From Thalassia testudinum (Eukaryota > Streptophyta > Magnoliopsida > Alismatales > Hydrocharitaceae): a stretch of 64,000 nt of DNA. The notes under the pieces are model-generated. The model was not told where the DNA came from. It saw only the letters and a list, made by a program, of their open reading frames with translations, and searched no databases. Shown here in pieces: positions 12,727 through 24,593 of the stretch. The translations under genes were made by a program, and so were the position numbers. How positions within the stretch are numbered: the first letter of the stretch is position 1; each line of letters starts with the position of its first letter. Location: positions 47,988,001 to 48,052,000 of the forward strand of contig JAZHRO010000039.1 in the NCBI GenBank assembly GCA_037157565.1. Direction: 5' to 3'.

Positions 12727-15417
12727 TGTTGTAGAAATAACGTTGTAGTACACCTAGTCATTGCCATCATTACAGATATATTTTTTTTACTCGGAAAATA
12801 AAAGAGTTCCTGAGGTCGAACTCAAGGAGCAAGTCGTATTCTAGAAGTACAAAAGTTCTTATTACAAAAATAAAGAGAGAGAGAGAGATGAAAATTTGGC
12901 TTCTTCTTCTTCTCTTCTTTCTTCCTCTTTGTCTTCTCTTCTCTTTGGCTCTTGAATCTTCTTCCTTTTGTTCTTCCTGTGTTCTTCTTCTTCTTTGTTT
13001 CTTCTTTTTCTTTCTTCAGATCTTCTTCTCGTGCTCTTCTTGTTCTTTTCTTGCTTCTTCTCTTCTTTCTTCTTGGTTGGACGATCCTGTCCTTCTCTTC
13101 TTATGATTTTTGCTTCTCCACTTGGCCTTCAGGACGTCGTCTGATTTTCCAATCGGATGACTTAATCCGCTGCTGCTACAGTGCTGCTTGGTGCTCCTCC
13201 TTCTTCTTCCTTCAGTCTTTCTTCGTCGGTCTTCTTCTTCTCTGCCTCGGCCTGTTCCTGCACACACCACAGCCAACGCAAAACCTACCCCTTTCCCTCT
13301 ACCCGCACGTCTCTCTCTTTCTCAGACTTCGCTCGTAGGATAGCTCTCCCAGAGCCGCCGGATAATCGGGTCGGGCTTCGTACCCGTGACCAGGAGTACC
13401 GGCGTGAGTGGTACACGAGGAGTGCGTAGGTGGGGTGTCGAGTCGGGTCTGCCGGATCCGCGTGGTGAGCTCGCGTATCGGGCGGGTGAGTGGGCGCGGG
13501 ACCTCACCCCGGTGCGTTCGGAGGCGATAAGGCTTATTCACAAAAACAATTTAAACGGTGAAAGCGTTGCGAGGCTTACCGATGTGGGACTAAACTGACG
13601 CCTCTCCTCGCGTGCGCCTGCTAGAAGACCGCGGCCTTGCTTCTGCAGCTGCAGCTTCGATTTTCGTCGGTTGCTGGCTGGCTGCCTTCGCAGGAGTCTC
13701 CTTAATCCGCAGCAGCTGGAAACCTAGAGTCCTCAAGCCTGGAGCACGGGAGAAGCTGCTTCAATGTGGCGTCAATGGCGGTCGAGCCTCAGAACCTGTC
13801 GGACACGAATATGGCCTCTCGGCCTAATCAAACTACTGGGGAACCTTCGCCGTGGCACGGCGAAGGTGTTGAGCTGTGCGGCAGGCCGCGAGGCGGTGTC
13901 TGGTGGCAGCCCTAGGTCGGACTGCAACCGGAGAAATGGGTTTGTTTGGGGGAGCGTTATGGAGGTGTGGAGTGGCAGTGGAGGGGTGGGGGGTGTTCAG
14001 TGTGATGAGGCGGAGGTTCGGTGAGGGTCGGCGAGGCGTGTGAGGCTGTGGAGCGATGGGGGCGTCTCGCCGGAGGGTAGCCAGAGACGAAGGGGGTGAC
14101 GGTGGTCAGGGTCGGTCGAGGGCTTAATTGAACAAATTGAAATAGGGAAAAGAAAGAGGAGAGGAAGGGAAGTAGTTCTAACTTACTTGCAAGGACGAAG
14201 GGGGAGGAGCAGGGCGACAGTCGTATCGACTGTCGCCGGAGAAGAAGATACCCAGTGGGGAAGGACGGCGACGACGGGGCTGAAGCAGCGCGCGCGGGTA
14301 TTTGCGCGAAGCGGAGGAGGATCAGGAAGAAGTTTCTGCCACTGGTTTTGTGGCAGAGCAAAGAGGAAAGGAAAGGGAGCTCGTCGGAGCTCGCTGGGTG
14401 CTTGCCGGAGTGGGAAGAGAAGATAGTTGTGGGTGATTCTCCGTCAGGATCGAGCTGGGAAGAACGGCGGAGCGACGGGGTATTTATAGGGGCAGAACCA
14501 GAGAGGAGGGCGAAGGGAGACGACGTGTCTCCCTCGTCGGAGGACATCGGAGGAAGGATACCCATACCGTCCGTGCGTTCGCACGGCCGGTATGGGTGGT
14601 TGCAGCCATCAGGGGGGTGTTCCTGCGACGGCTGACGACGCAGGGCACCCCCATTTGACTTGGCAGGCTCCCTCCCTTACCCTGCGCAGTGCCATGCTCC
14701 GCGCAAGGTCGCCGGAGCATGGTGCTGCTCAGGTTTTGCAGGAGGGACCTAAATGCAAAGAACGAAGGAGAGTTAGGGGCCAAAATGTGAGGGTTCATAA
14801 GTTGAGGGCCAAAAAGTAAATATATGAGGACCAAAGTGTAAAGTTGGTCAAGAAGGTTTCTTTTTAGGCTCAAGTTTTTATACATGATTAGTTAGGACCT
14901 AAGTATTCTGATGGTAAATTTTATTTCTAGGTTAAACCTTGTTTGACTGGTCAATTTATGCAAAAACCCAAATTAAGTTGTTAATTGGGCATGGTTCTCA
15001 ATGTAGGTCAAAATGGGTTCGTAAGGCCAAATTGAAGGTTCTAAACCCTAGAGATTATTTTTCTGTGAATTTTAGAGGGTTTATTCAATTTTTTATCTTC
15101 CTCGAACCTCGTGTATTTAAGTGGGTTTATTTTTAGGGTTATAGGATGTCATTTAATTCTTCGGAGTTGCTGTAGCCCTTGTTGAGTCATTTCATCCCAC
15201 TTTTCTTCTTATTAGGTTATTTTGACCTATGTTTGGACCCTGAGTTACCCTGTTTTCAGATTGGATTGGTGAAATTGTATTTTTACCCCTCAGTTTATGT
15301 TTTCTTTGCAAACTCAGAATCTCTCTGAGCCAAGCCTTTCTAAGGTTATGTAGGAGCTTTTATTCTCTGTATTAGGTCAAAATGAGCTAGTTATGGCTCA
15401 TGATGAGGTTCTCATCA
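12727..15417 (-). mobile_element. Tat-like LTR B4 inserted into the pol gene (minus strand)
   Basis: Its reverse complement starts TGATGAGAACCTCATCATGAG, matching the start of the B LTRs at 30409 and 60710, and ends CTACAACA. The LTR-tail motif lies at about 12811-12835. A TATA-like TATTTATA near 14485 sits in the position expected for this family. It splits RNase H of the chromovirus. The target duplication is imperfect: AGGTT on the left, GGTGA (or AGGTG if one A was lost) on the right. The frames of up to 200 codons inside it are low-complexity and are not genes. Confidence 0.8.
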
Positions 15418-17292
15418 GGTGACATCGCTTACGCTTTGCGGCAATTGAAGCTCCATGAGCATAATTACCCTACCCATGACTTAGAGCTGGCAGCAGTTGT
15501 CTTTGCGCTAAAGACATGGAGGCACTACCTATATGGTGAGACATTTGAGATCTTCACTGATCACAAGAGACTCAGGTACTTATTTGACCAGAAGGAGATT
15601 AACCTGAGACAGAGGCGTTGGTTAGAGCTCCTGAAAGACTACGACTGCAGCATCTCCTACCACCCAAAGAAGGCCAATGTGGTGGCCGACGCCTTGAGTC
15701 GGAAGGTGCCCGCCCACTTGGCTAACTTGCAGGCACAGAGTTGGAGACTCATGGAGGAGGTGGGCAGTTGGCGACCCCGGGAGTCACACGGGTACTGCGG
15801 GGCAGTGACAGTGACGCGATAGGCACAACCAGAGCTGATAGACTGCATCATTGCAAGACAAATGGCCGATCCGTACTTACAGACACTACGAAACAGGGTG
15901 TTGACTGGGGACCCAGGAGACTTTTCCTTCTCAGACGAGATACTGCGCATGAGGGGACGTCTATGCATTCCTAGAGTTGAGGAGTTGTTGCGAGAGCTCC
16001 TGATTGAGGCGCACGGGTCCCGGTTCACCATACATCCCGGGAATACAAAGATGTACCATGATTTGCGACGCGGCTTCTGGTGGAGAGGGATGAAGCGAGA
16101 TGTTGGTGAGTTTGTCCAGCAGTGCTTGGTATGTCAACAGGTGAAGGCCGAGCACTAGAGGCCTGTAGGGCCGTTACATCCACTTCCTGTGCCAGAGTAG
16201 AAGTGGGAGAACATTACCATAGACTTAGTGGTGGGTCTACCAGTTACCTAGCGGGGACATGACGTAGTTTGGGTGATAGTAAACCGATTGACAAAGACGA
16301 CATGGTTCCTATTGATTCGAGCCACTTTTGGGCTAGCATAGCTAGCAGAGAGATACGTTAGAGATGTGGTACGTCTGCATGGAGTCCCTCGCGAGATCGT
16401 ATCCGACAAGGATACTCGTTTCACTTCCTAGTTCTGGGAAGAGTTTCAGCAGACATTAGGGACTCGTTTGAGGTTCAGTACCGCCTACCACCCCTAGATA
16501 GACGGCCAGTCAGAGCGCACCATACAGACACTTGAGGACCTCCTGCGCACTTGTGTACTAGACTAGAAGGGCTCCTGGGAGGAGCATTTGCCCCTGGCAG
16601 AGTTTGGGCACAATAACAGCTACCATTCGAGCATCGGCATGGCACCTTACAAGGCTCTGTACGGACGGATGTGTACCGCACCCTTGAGTTGGGTCGAGGT
16701 GGGGACCAAGTGAGAGGCTGGCCCCAAGCTGATTCGGAAGAGTCAGGAGGTAATAGAGCAGATTCATAGGCGACTTCGCATTGTTAGGAGTAGACAGAAG
16801 AGCTACGCCGACAGGAAGCGCAGGGAGGTACAGTTCGAGGTTGGGGATCATGTCTTTCTTTGTGTTTCACCCATGAAGGGCTTGCAGCATTTTGGGGTGA
16901 AAGGAAAGCTTGCGCCGAGGTTTGTGGGACCCTTTGAGGTTTTGGAGCTGGTTGGATCCGTTGCTTACCAGCTTGCCCTTCCTCCCCAGCTCTCTGGAGT
17001 GCACGATGTGTTCCATGTGTAAAATCTCAGGAAGTACGTCACCGATCCCAGCCATGTTCTGAGCCACGAGAGTGTCAAGGTGGGAGACGACCTGACCTAT
17101 CTCAAGAGGCCAGTACATATATTAGACAGAGCTGTCCGGAGTCTGAGGCAGAAGCAGGTATCACTGGTGAAAGTCCTATGGAGAAGCCAGCAATACGAGG
17201 AGGCCACTTGGGAGCCTGAGGGGACAATGCGAGAACAGTACTCGGAGCTTTTTGAGGGTACGTCTTCTCAGACCTACTTTGATCCTCTTTAA
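15418..17292 (+). pseudogene. Tekay-type pol remnant, part 2: RNase H, integrase, chromodomain
   Basis: Continues the same polyprotein. RNase H reads [20 protein letters not shown] with TDHK and ends VVADALSRK. Integrase follows with its zinc finger (HGSRFTIHPG... CLVCQQ), a core with IDLVVGLP, IVSDKDTRF and DGQSERT, and the NSYHSSIGMAPYKALYGR segment. The C-terminal [14 protein letters not shown] box follows. The chromodomain is PVHILDRAVRSLRQK...VLWRSQQYEEATWEPE. This domain order and chromodomain place it in the Tekay/Del clade. About ten stop codons interrupt it (for example 15820, 16156, 16198, 16561, 16712, 17020) with no frameshift across 1.9 kb. Confidence 0.88.
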
Positions 17293-17376
17293 GTTTGTTA
17301 TGTGCTTTTACGCTACTTTTCCACACCCTACTTGGCTCAAGTTTCGGGGACGAAACTTCCTTTAAGTTTGTTATGT
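17293..17376 (+). other. 3' untranslated spacer and polypurine-tract remnant of A2
   Basis: Short stretch between the pol stop codon and the 3' LTR. It contains TTTCGGGGACGAAACTTCC, which resembles the conserved 'GGGGACGAAA' phrase before the polypurine tract of Tekay/Del elements. The purine tract itself is decayed. Confidence 0.5.
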
Positions 17377-20300
17377 TGAAATGACCCGTTTCCTTTTTGG
17401 GTTGTTTAAGATGACTGGATGAGCCGTCAGACGTCTGTCCAGACGTCTGGATGAAGGGTCGGACATCTGAAAGTAGAAGAATCATACCCTCTTTCTTTTT
17501 CGCATGCGCGCTGCACGTGCACTCTCTCTCCTTACCCCAAACCCTAACCCTCTCCTATTTAACCCCCACCCCCACACCACTCCATCCATCTCCACCAGCC
17601 ACTACCTTCGTCCTTCACCTTCCTCCCTTCCTTCCAGCGCAGCGAGAGGAGAGGAAGAAGAGAGAGACAGGATGTGGAGGAGGAGGAGAGGGGACCAAGA
17701 GAGTGGGAGGAGCTCGAGAGGAGGAGCCCGTGAGGGAGTCGCGGGAGCTCGTATGGGAGGAGTCGAGGGTGCGAGTGAGGAGGAGGAGCTTGCGAGCGGG
17801 AGCCTTGGCCTCCTGTAGCCGCTGGAGGCACTGCTGCAGCTCCTGCGGGCGAGCTCGCGAAGGAGGCAGCTCGCGGGAGAAGTTCTGCGTATTGGATAAT
17901 TTCCAGTATCAGGCGTCTAGAGCATCTCCTAGATGTCTGGAGTAGCAGAAGGATGTTTGGAGCTAAAGACGGACGTCTGAAAGCACGCTCAGCGCTAAGG
18001 TATGTGCTTTTGTGCGGTTTACGGCCATACAGGCCTCACTGTAGGGATTTTTTCCAGCTTTATTTAGCTCTGTGTGTGTATGCAAGAGCAGAGCATTGGA
18101 AAGGTGTGGGGTGCGGCCTTCGAGGTGATTTTGGACATCTGGACACATAGCCAGACGTCTGACCGTACCTCCAGACGACCGGAAGGAGAGTCCGACGTCT
18201 GGAACTCACCTCAGACGATCGTGAAAGGGTCCGGACGTCCGAGGTAGCTGCAGGGAACCCAGGGTAAGTGTTGATTGATAAGTCCACTTTTGTAGACTAT
18301 TATTTAGCCTAAGTACTATTTAATTATTTGTTCTTAGTTGTTAATTAATTAGGAGTTATATGACAATTCACCTTGGCCTGCATTTAATTTTATGCTTCAA
18401 TTTTATATTTAATAACATATGTTGTGATAATACAATTTATTTGATAAATGCAGGCTAGGTACAAGAATCAAGTGCTCATTTTTACTTCTATAAGACGTCT
18501 TGGACTTGGATTAGACATCTGGAACTGCTATCACAAATTCACGGCATTACATTTTTTTATGACATTTGATGCTCTAGTTAGACGTCTGAAGAAGAAACCA
18601 CCCATGCTTATCTGCCGTTCCAACCACTCGCGATCGTCGCGAGTAGTTGGAGATACTTGCAGCCGAAGGAAAAGGAGGAGATTTTTGTTTAAAAAGAAGC
18701 CAAGTCCACCAAGCGATAACTTTCCCCCCTGCGGGGATATCTCCACCTGCTCCACCGTGAAGGAGACGTGTACTGTGGAACCAGTGAGCACTGTGGAGAT
18801 CCGCATGCACCGTGACCTGCATAGAACCCACACCACGCACCGCCAATCTCTCTCACCGCGCAAGCTTCATTGCACATGCAGGCCACGCATCCATAGGAAG
18901 CCACAGCTGTGCGCGCGCAGCGCCCTCACACACCACGCAGCCAGGCGCGCGTGTTGTGTCGCTCCACGCTCACTAGTGCAGCAGCTGCCTTCACTGCTGC
19001 TCCTCGCCACTCCACGCGCACCAGCGCAAGCGAAGACGCACCGCACTCCCCGCCCACTTCCTCCTCCTCTTCGTCATCTTCTTCTTCTCCATCAGCAGGA
19101 AGAACCTAAAGCAGCTGCGGCCCCCCTCCATGCAGCCACCACCGTCCACCATCTTCACCGCCAACGCCACCGGGGACCTCCACGCAGCACGCTAACCTCT
19201 TCCACGCTTCCACACAAGCCACAATAGCCCACGCACGTGCGCACAACACACGTCATCGGCATTCTTCTCCTCCGCCGTTCGGCCACGTTCGACCACCTCC
19301 GGCCGTCGAGTCACCACCATCGCGAAGGCCGCACCTCAGAGACCCACCACCGGTGACCGTGACGCCGGCCACCACCTCCTCCATGCGTGCCAGTAGGGGA
19401 TTCATTTCCCCTGTTTCACTGCCGTAAATTGCGAATTAAAATTTATGATTCATGCCATTGTGGAAAACACTATTGTTATATTTATCTGATTATTATATTT
19501 CAGTAGATTTGTATCAATATCCCTCAAGTTTGTTTGAATCACAGATAATTGAATTCTTCTCATGAACAATAGAGTATGGGGTATTGGTTACAGGGAACGG
19601 GTTCTGTTTTAATTAAATTTGATGGTGCTTGTCAGAACTAAGATAGAAATTCTGGTATTTCCATGGTGGTGATTTTGCATGTGCACCCTTATGTTCTTGA
19701 TTAATTATCTAGATTGAGAATTTATGCTGAAAATGAGAGCACTAGTTAGCATGCACATCCATTGATATTTCCGATTACTTGATGCATCATTACTCATTTT
19801 TAATAGGCTAATTCCTCCCTGCGAAGACGACCTAACTCTTCGTGGTTAGTTTTGGAATTATTAAATATTTTTGAAAAGTGATTTTCTACCACGCAATTAT
19901 ATACAATGACACGTCATTTTATGTTAAAGTTTTCAACAAAAATGAAGATCACTCTTTCATTAACATCTTTTAAGACGTCTAGGACTAGACCCAGACGTCT
20001 GATTTTGGATAGTGTGAGTGTTTTTGGCCTGTTTAGGGCCTAAACGGAATCGGATTTCCGCAAACGAAGTACCATTGCTTTTCTCTTGAGTTTCTCTACG
20101 AGTTAGTGTCACTTGTATATGGTTTTGGACTTGTTTGACGTAGTTGGTCAATTGTATAGATCTCTAGCCAGTCGACTACGTGGGAGCCGCAGAGGCGACG
20201 AGATTTGCGATTCGAGCCCCCATTCCTCCCGTGTTTGCCGGTAGAATGGTTTACATTAATATTATGATTTAAATAAATGAACTGTATGCTTAGAATAATT

Positions 20301-21784
20301 TGAATGAACCCTAGGATGGGAATGAACCCTAGGGTAGAAACAGATGAGTATGGTTTGAGCTATACTGTATACTTGAGAAACATGTAGAACCCTAGGATGA
20401 GAATGAACCCTAGGGTAGGAACAAATGAGTATGGTTCAGCTACACTGTTTACTTGAGATGCCTGTAAAACTTTAAATGCTAGCAAATGTACTGGTTACTT
20501 AATATGATGCCTTGTCAGTAGAAAATCACGAGCTGCCTGTTTTAAAGAATGGAAACGGAAATGTAAATGGAGAGATCTAAAAGTTTGGAATATGAAACGA
20601 AAGGAATACCAACATAAACCCTACGGGGAATGAGGAGGAAAACTCCTGTACATGGGAAGTGAGCTAGCCCTTGTGTATAAGATACCAAGGAGAGTCACTG
20701 TCCCTTTAGTGTAGTGAGGTACTGGCCGCTCGCTGGGATGAGCTCCGGGGTCAGGCCTAGACACTCTACACCGACTCTGTTTGGCCCTCGTGTATGTGGT
20801 ACCGAGGTGAGCTACTTAGTGTAGGGAGGGAGCTAGCTGCCCCAGGGGGCCCGGGGTTAGGACTAGCCGCCCAACACCGACTCTTGTTAGGCCCTCTGAG
20901 CAAACCGGAATAGTCGGATGAGGGACGCGGACTATGGAGGGGCGAGACCCCTGTTCTATTCTGTTCTGAAAGGGCAATGCCTTGTACTGTTCCGTGTTGT
21001 ACCTTTAGGCATACCCGCTAGCGAAAATGACTGACCACATGCCAGTGCGTGATAGCTACCCGTGCGTTTATCACGCGTGCCATAGTCACCGCTATGTCGC
21101 GATCGTGACTCGGGGTGGTTGACTGGGTGTAGGATTACCACAGGGGACTCTCCCGGCCAGGAGAGTACCACGTGTACCTCCTACATTATGGAAAAGACTG
21201 CAATCAAAATCATTTCCGTGAGAAACAGGACAGATCAAGAAATGATCTAAGTGAATAAAGAAACAACAAATTAGAAGTACTTGGTTGAACTAAATGAAAA
21301 TGGATAGTTGTTTAATTGCATAAATTAATTGCATGTCTTAATTACATGTATATGGCTAAATTACCACTCTATTCAGCATTCGCTGACTTCAAAAATTTTA
21401 TAACCTTGTTCAGGTCAGGGGTTGAGTAGCTAGCACTACCGGCTGTAGAGAGAGCTGGGCCCAATTGAGCCAGCCTTAGCTGCATTTTGTACTGTTTTCC
21501 TTAGCTCATATTGTAGTAGTGAGTATTTTGTTCTATATTATACTGTTTCAGTTACTTTTCCGCTGTACTTTTCTCGGTCGTAGTTGTGATGGCCTATAAC
21601 TTTGATAGACCATTTCGCTCTGTTTCTTTTACTGTCTCTTGTTTCTTTCTGCCTAGTTACATTGCATGTGTGGATGTGAATTATTTCTTGCTTTTAGTTA
21701 TTTCTCGTTAGACGACTAGGTCTTGGGATTAGTCGAGGCGAGTCGATCTTGGGTCCTATAGGGATCTGGGATCAGGTCGTAACA
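17377..21784 (+). mobile_element. 3' LTR of the Tekay-type element A2, interrupted by J
   Basis: Starts TGAAATGACC directly after the pol 3' spacer and ends GTCGTAACA. Without J (18276-19959 plus one duplicated target) it is about 2.7 kb, like A1 and A3. A TATTTAA box lies at 17557-17563, 180 bp into the LTR; the same box is 230 bp into A3. AGACGTCT words cluster at 17429-17448 and 17900-18250 and resume after J at 19973-20000. A locally duplicated unit of about 85 bp ('GAACCCTAGGATG') occurs at 20310-20460. No 5' LTR partner is recognisable upstream. Confidence 0.85.
18276..19959 (+). mobile_element. Solo LTR J of a Tat/Ogre-like element, nested in A2
   Basis: Starts TGATAAGTCCACTTTTG, a typical Tat/Ogre-type LTR start, and carries the tail motif CCTCCCTGCGAAGACGACCT at about 19813-19833. 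With the end at CA 19958-19959 the flanks are TTGAT (18271-18275) and TTAAC (19960-19964), which differ by two transitions. Removing J restores the alignment of A2 with A1 at this point (TTGA.ATC.TTTAAG). The 259-codon frame at 18448-19227 lies wholly inside this LTR and has no recognised domain. Confidence 0.7.
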
Positions 21785-22713
21785 CCATGACTCTTAAGTC
21801 TCTCAACCACGTCCATAGACGATGGAAGGTGGTGAAGCAAGGCCCACTTCGTGCCTCTACTTATAGCCTTGCCACGCGAGCCCTTAAGGGTGGTAGCGTC
21901 TTTCCCACCCCCTGTCAATCGCCTGCGGATCGTCGGTTCCCAAGAAACCAAATTCCTAGAGATACGACACTAATTCCGCGGTAGCATAACTGCACCAATA
22001 AAACTGCCAGTTAAGAACCCTGCACGTTATTACACGTCTGCCATTCAAAAAACCTTTCACGACCTTCCAAAAAGGCGTGACGCTTCAAGTCGCGACTTCT
22101 TGCGGCAGCAACGGTCCCCACCCAACATTCTGACTAAACGAAATGCCGCCTCTCAAGGCTGGCACGAGCTAAGGCTCATACGCCATACACCCAAATTCCT
22201 ATCGCCTCTCTAGGCCGGCACGGGCTACGGCTTATACGCCGCACACCCAAACTCCCACTGCCCCCCAAGGCCGGCATAAATCTCCGCTTTACAAGCCCAC
22301 CTCGAATCTGAGGCAGGTTGCCTCCCAAGGCCTGCAAAAGCTTGTGCCCATACGCTCTGCGTCTAACTTTTGCCGCCTCCTAAAGGCCGGCACCGGCTCG
22401 GGCTCATACGCCCCACACCAAAGTCAATACCTGCCTCACACGACCAACTCGAACCCAGGCTTGCACCCCCCACGTTCTGCCTCAGAACATGTCACCACCT
22501 AAAAAGCTGACGCAAGCTCTGGCTCAAACGCCCTAACAAGAAACCTCTTCCGTGCAACCGGAAGCGGGTGAAGGCCACTCAACTCCCCAAGCATAAATGT
22601 TCCCCTCGTTGCAACATAGTCGGACGAACATCTGGGGGCATCACCTATCGCGAAGTTTTGGCTATTCTCACTACTCTCTCAGCAGTTCACTCTAGCTAGA
22701 GAGTGGGGGCATA
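21785..22713. other. Non-coding interior of family E element before its 3' LTR
   Basis: GC-rich sequence without a recognisable protein, ending in the purine-rich AGAGAGTGGGGGCA tract (22699-22712) that precedes the LTR at 22714. Most of it is the degenerate repeat described separately. Confidence 0.45.
22140..22560. repeat. Degenerate tandem repeat, unit about 58 bp
   Basis: Units begin 'GCCGCCTCTCAAGGCTGGCA' or similar near 22143, 22202, 22260, 22320 and 22375, each followed by 'GGCTCATACGCC'-like text. It differs from the 75-bp array at 3240-3990 but shares the GGCCGGCA core. Minisatellites between pol and the 3' LTR are known in some plant Tat-lineage elements. Confidence 0.65.
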
Positions 22714-23242
22714 TGATGAGGGGCAAAAAGTGCCATCGGATCGAAAACTCCACGCCTGACCCGGCAAAGGATTTGGTTACCCGGACATGCAGTGTACCGG
22801 CGGAACCAGATCCTCGTCCCACTTGAGGTCAGCCGGATCCCCAGTCAACACCAACTTGGTTTGCCAGAAGATCCTACATAGCCTGGGCAGAAGATACGAA
22901 ATGATAGGCCTAACAACTTGCACCCTGACAGCTACCACGTAGCCTGACAAGTAGGGGTACTAGAGCTCATCAACGGAAGTTTTCCCCATGTTATAAATAA
23001 AGAGGGAGACCCCTAGTAGGGGGACTCCTCCCCGGAGAGGGAGCAAGTTCATGTAATATCACTAAACCATCATGAGTTCTAGTGCATAGTTGGGAGTTCG
23101 ATCCGCCCCCCAGATGTACACCCCTTAAGGTAAAACTTGGTCACCAAACCTTTGTCTCTCCCTGCGTGTTTGTTTGATTTTCTTTCGAGTTCTCCCCTAA
23201 GCGACGGATGCTGATGGCTAAGTAGTATCTCCTACGTTAACA
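22714..23242 (+). mobile_element. LTR of family E (529 bp)
   Basis: Starts TGATGAGGGG after a purine tract and ends GTTAACA. A TATAAATA box lies near 22992-23000. The layout (purine tract, then TG, TATA, CA) marks a plus-strand 3' LTR. No second copy or target duplication was found in the window, so the lineage is uncertain. Confidence 0.6.
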
Positions 23243-24588
23243 AATCTTTTGGTAGGACCTTCCAAGACCCATTAGGGACCATAATCACTATATCAAAAAA
23301 ATTTATAATTCATCCATCAAAGAATTAAAATTCCCCTTCTACATAATCATCCCATAACATAAAAGACGTAGTTTATCCATTAAACATTATAAGATCACCT
23401 TAAGGACCATGAATATGATATTAATTAATGTGGTACCTTATGATAATGCGGGTAAGCCCAAAAAAATGACTCTAACAAAAAAACATTCATGGTTGGAATG
23501 GGATTTCGCCGTTCATCATCCTCGTCAAAGTCTTCTCCTCCCCCGTGACCTTAATATATTCATGCATCTCATCTTTGTCATTTTAAGTCCTTGTTAGTGA
23601 TAATCCAACCAACACTATCTAGTCTTTTAGACGAGTTCGACAAGAATGTCCAATGTCCCCCTACCTCTATTTCATTTTTGTCTGTAGCTTAGTTGGTGAG
23701 TAGACTCCTACCATTTAACTAGGAATGATAAATTTTCAATTTGAATCTCAACTAACCCAGAGATAGATTTATTTATCCCCCAACCAAGACGAGGATGAAC
23801 TTCTTTTTTATTCCTTTCATACTACCCTTAGTTTACTAAATATTTTGAGGTTTAAAGATTCATACACTACTAAAAAAATAACATATGTATTCTGATGATA
23901 TAATTTTTGTAATATCCTAAATTCCAGGATATATCAAAACTATAATTTTTATGGATTAAGTGTGAACAAAATAAAAATCCATGGATTTTATTTGTGGAGA
24001 AGACCTGCACCTCAAGTTTTGTGCTTCCTCCCCACTTTGCTGGATCTTAACAAATAGAGATTTTGTTTTCCCATTTATTACTCCCACCAATTTTCCATTA
24101 AATTCCTTTCGTATACCACCATCTTGAAACCTACATGCATACCATTGCCCTTCTTGATCAAAATCCCTCTTTTTATCTACCATCATCCTTGCAACGTGGA
24201 TCAAGGTCGAGGTTACGTTGCTAGAGACTTTGTTTTGGCGATCAAATAGAGAACAAGTCCAGCATTAATTTTTCCTTCTAGGAGGTATAGCCCTTGATCA
24301 TCTTAATTGAATTCCTCTAAGCGTTGATATATAGCTATGTTGACACTTGAAATGACTCTTTTCATTTTTCTTCTAGAAACTATTGATTTTAGGTTTGGGA
24401 GTTTCTTTACCGATGATTATTGTTGGGGATTTAGTGTCATATTAGGAACAATGGCTAATTGGGAGATGACCAATGGAATTAATTTGATTAATGATATTTT
24501 ATTACTAGCACAATTAATGCAAGGATGAAATGTGAGGGACATAAAAGATAAGCCGATGTGAGATGTTTTATCTTGTGCATAGCTATTC
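23243..24588. other. AT-rich intergenic DNA; one SINE-like piece, no gene
   Basis: AT-rich sequence without supported coding regions. The 82-codon minus-strand frame at 23956-24204 has no recognised family. The right end contains one copy of a diverged unit of about 85 bp whose second copy lies at 26955-27040, on the other side of LTR B6. Confidence 0.4.
23681..23850 (+). repeat. Possible tRNA-derived SINE
   Basis: An A-box-like TAGCTTAGTTGG (23685-23696) is followed about 42 bp later by a B-box-like AATTTGAATCT (23738-23748), then an AT-rich tail region. This is the arrangement of a pol III promoter at the head of a tRNA-derived SINE. The B box is weak (consensus GGTTCGANTCC), and no other copy is present in the window. 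Confidence 0.4.
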
Positions 24589-24593
24589 TTGAG

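Noticed and set aside
13957..14565. 202-codon minus-strand frame rich in Ser and Pro
   Set aside because: Inside LTR B4; composition follows GC- and CT-rich LTR sequence.
12716..15423. GTGAC direct repeat as the duplication of B4
   Set aside because: A perfect 5-bp match (12716-12720, 15419-15423), but it does not abut the TG and CA ends defined by the other B LTRs.
18448..19227. 259-codon plus-strand frame
   Set aside because: Wholly inside Tat-like LTR J; low-complexity and basic, with no domain.
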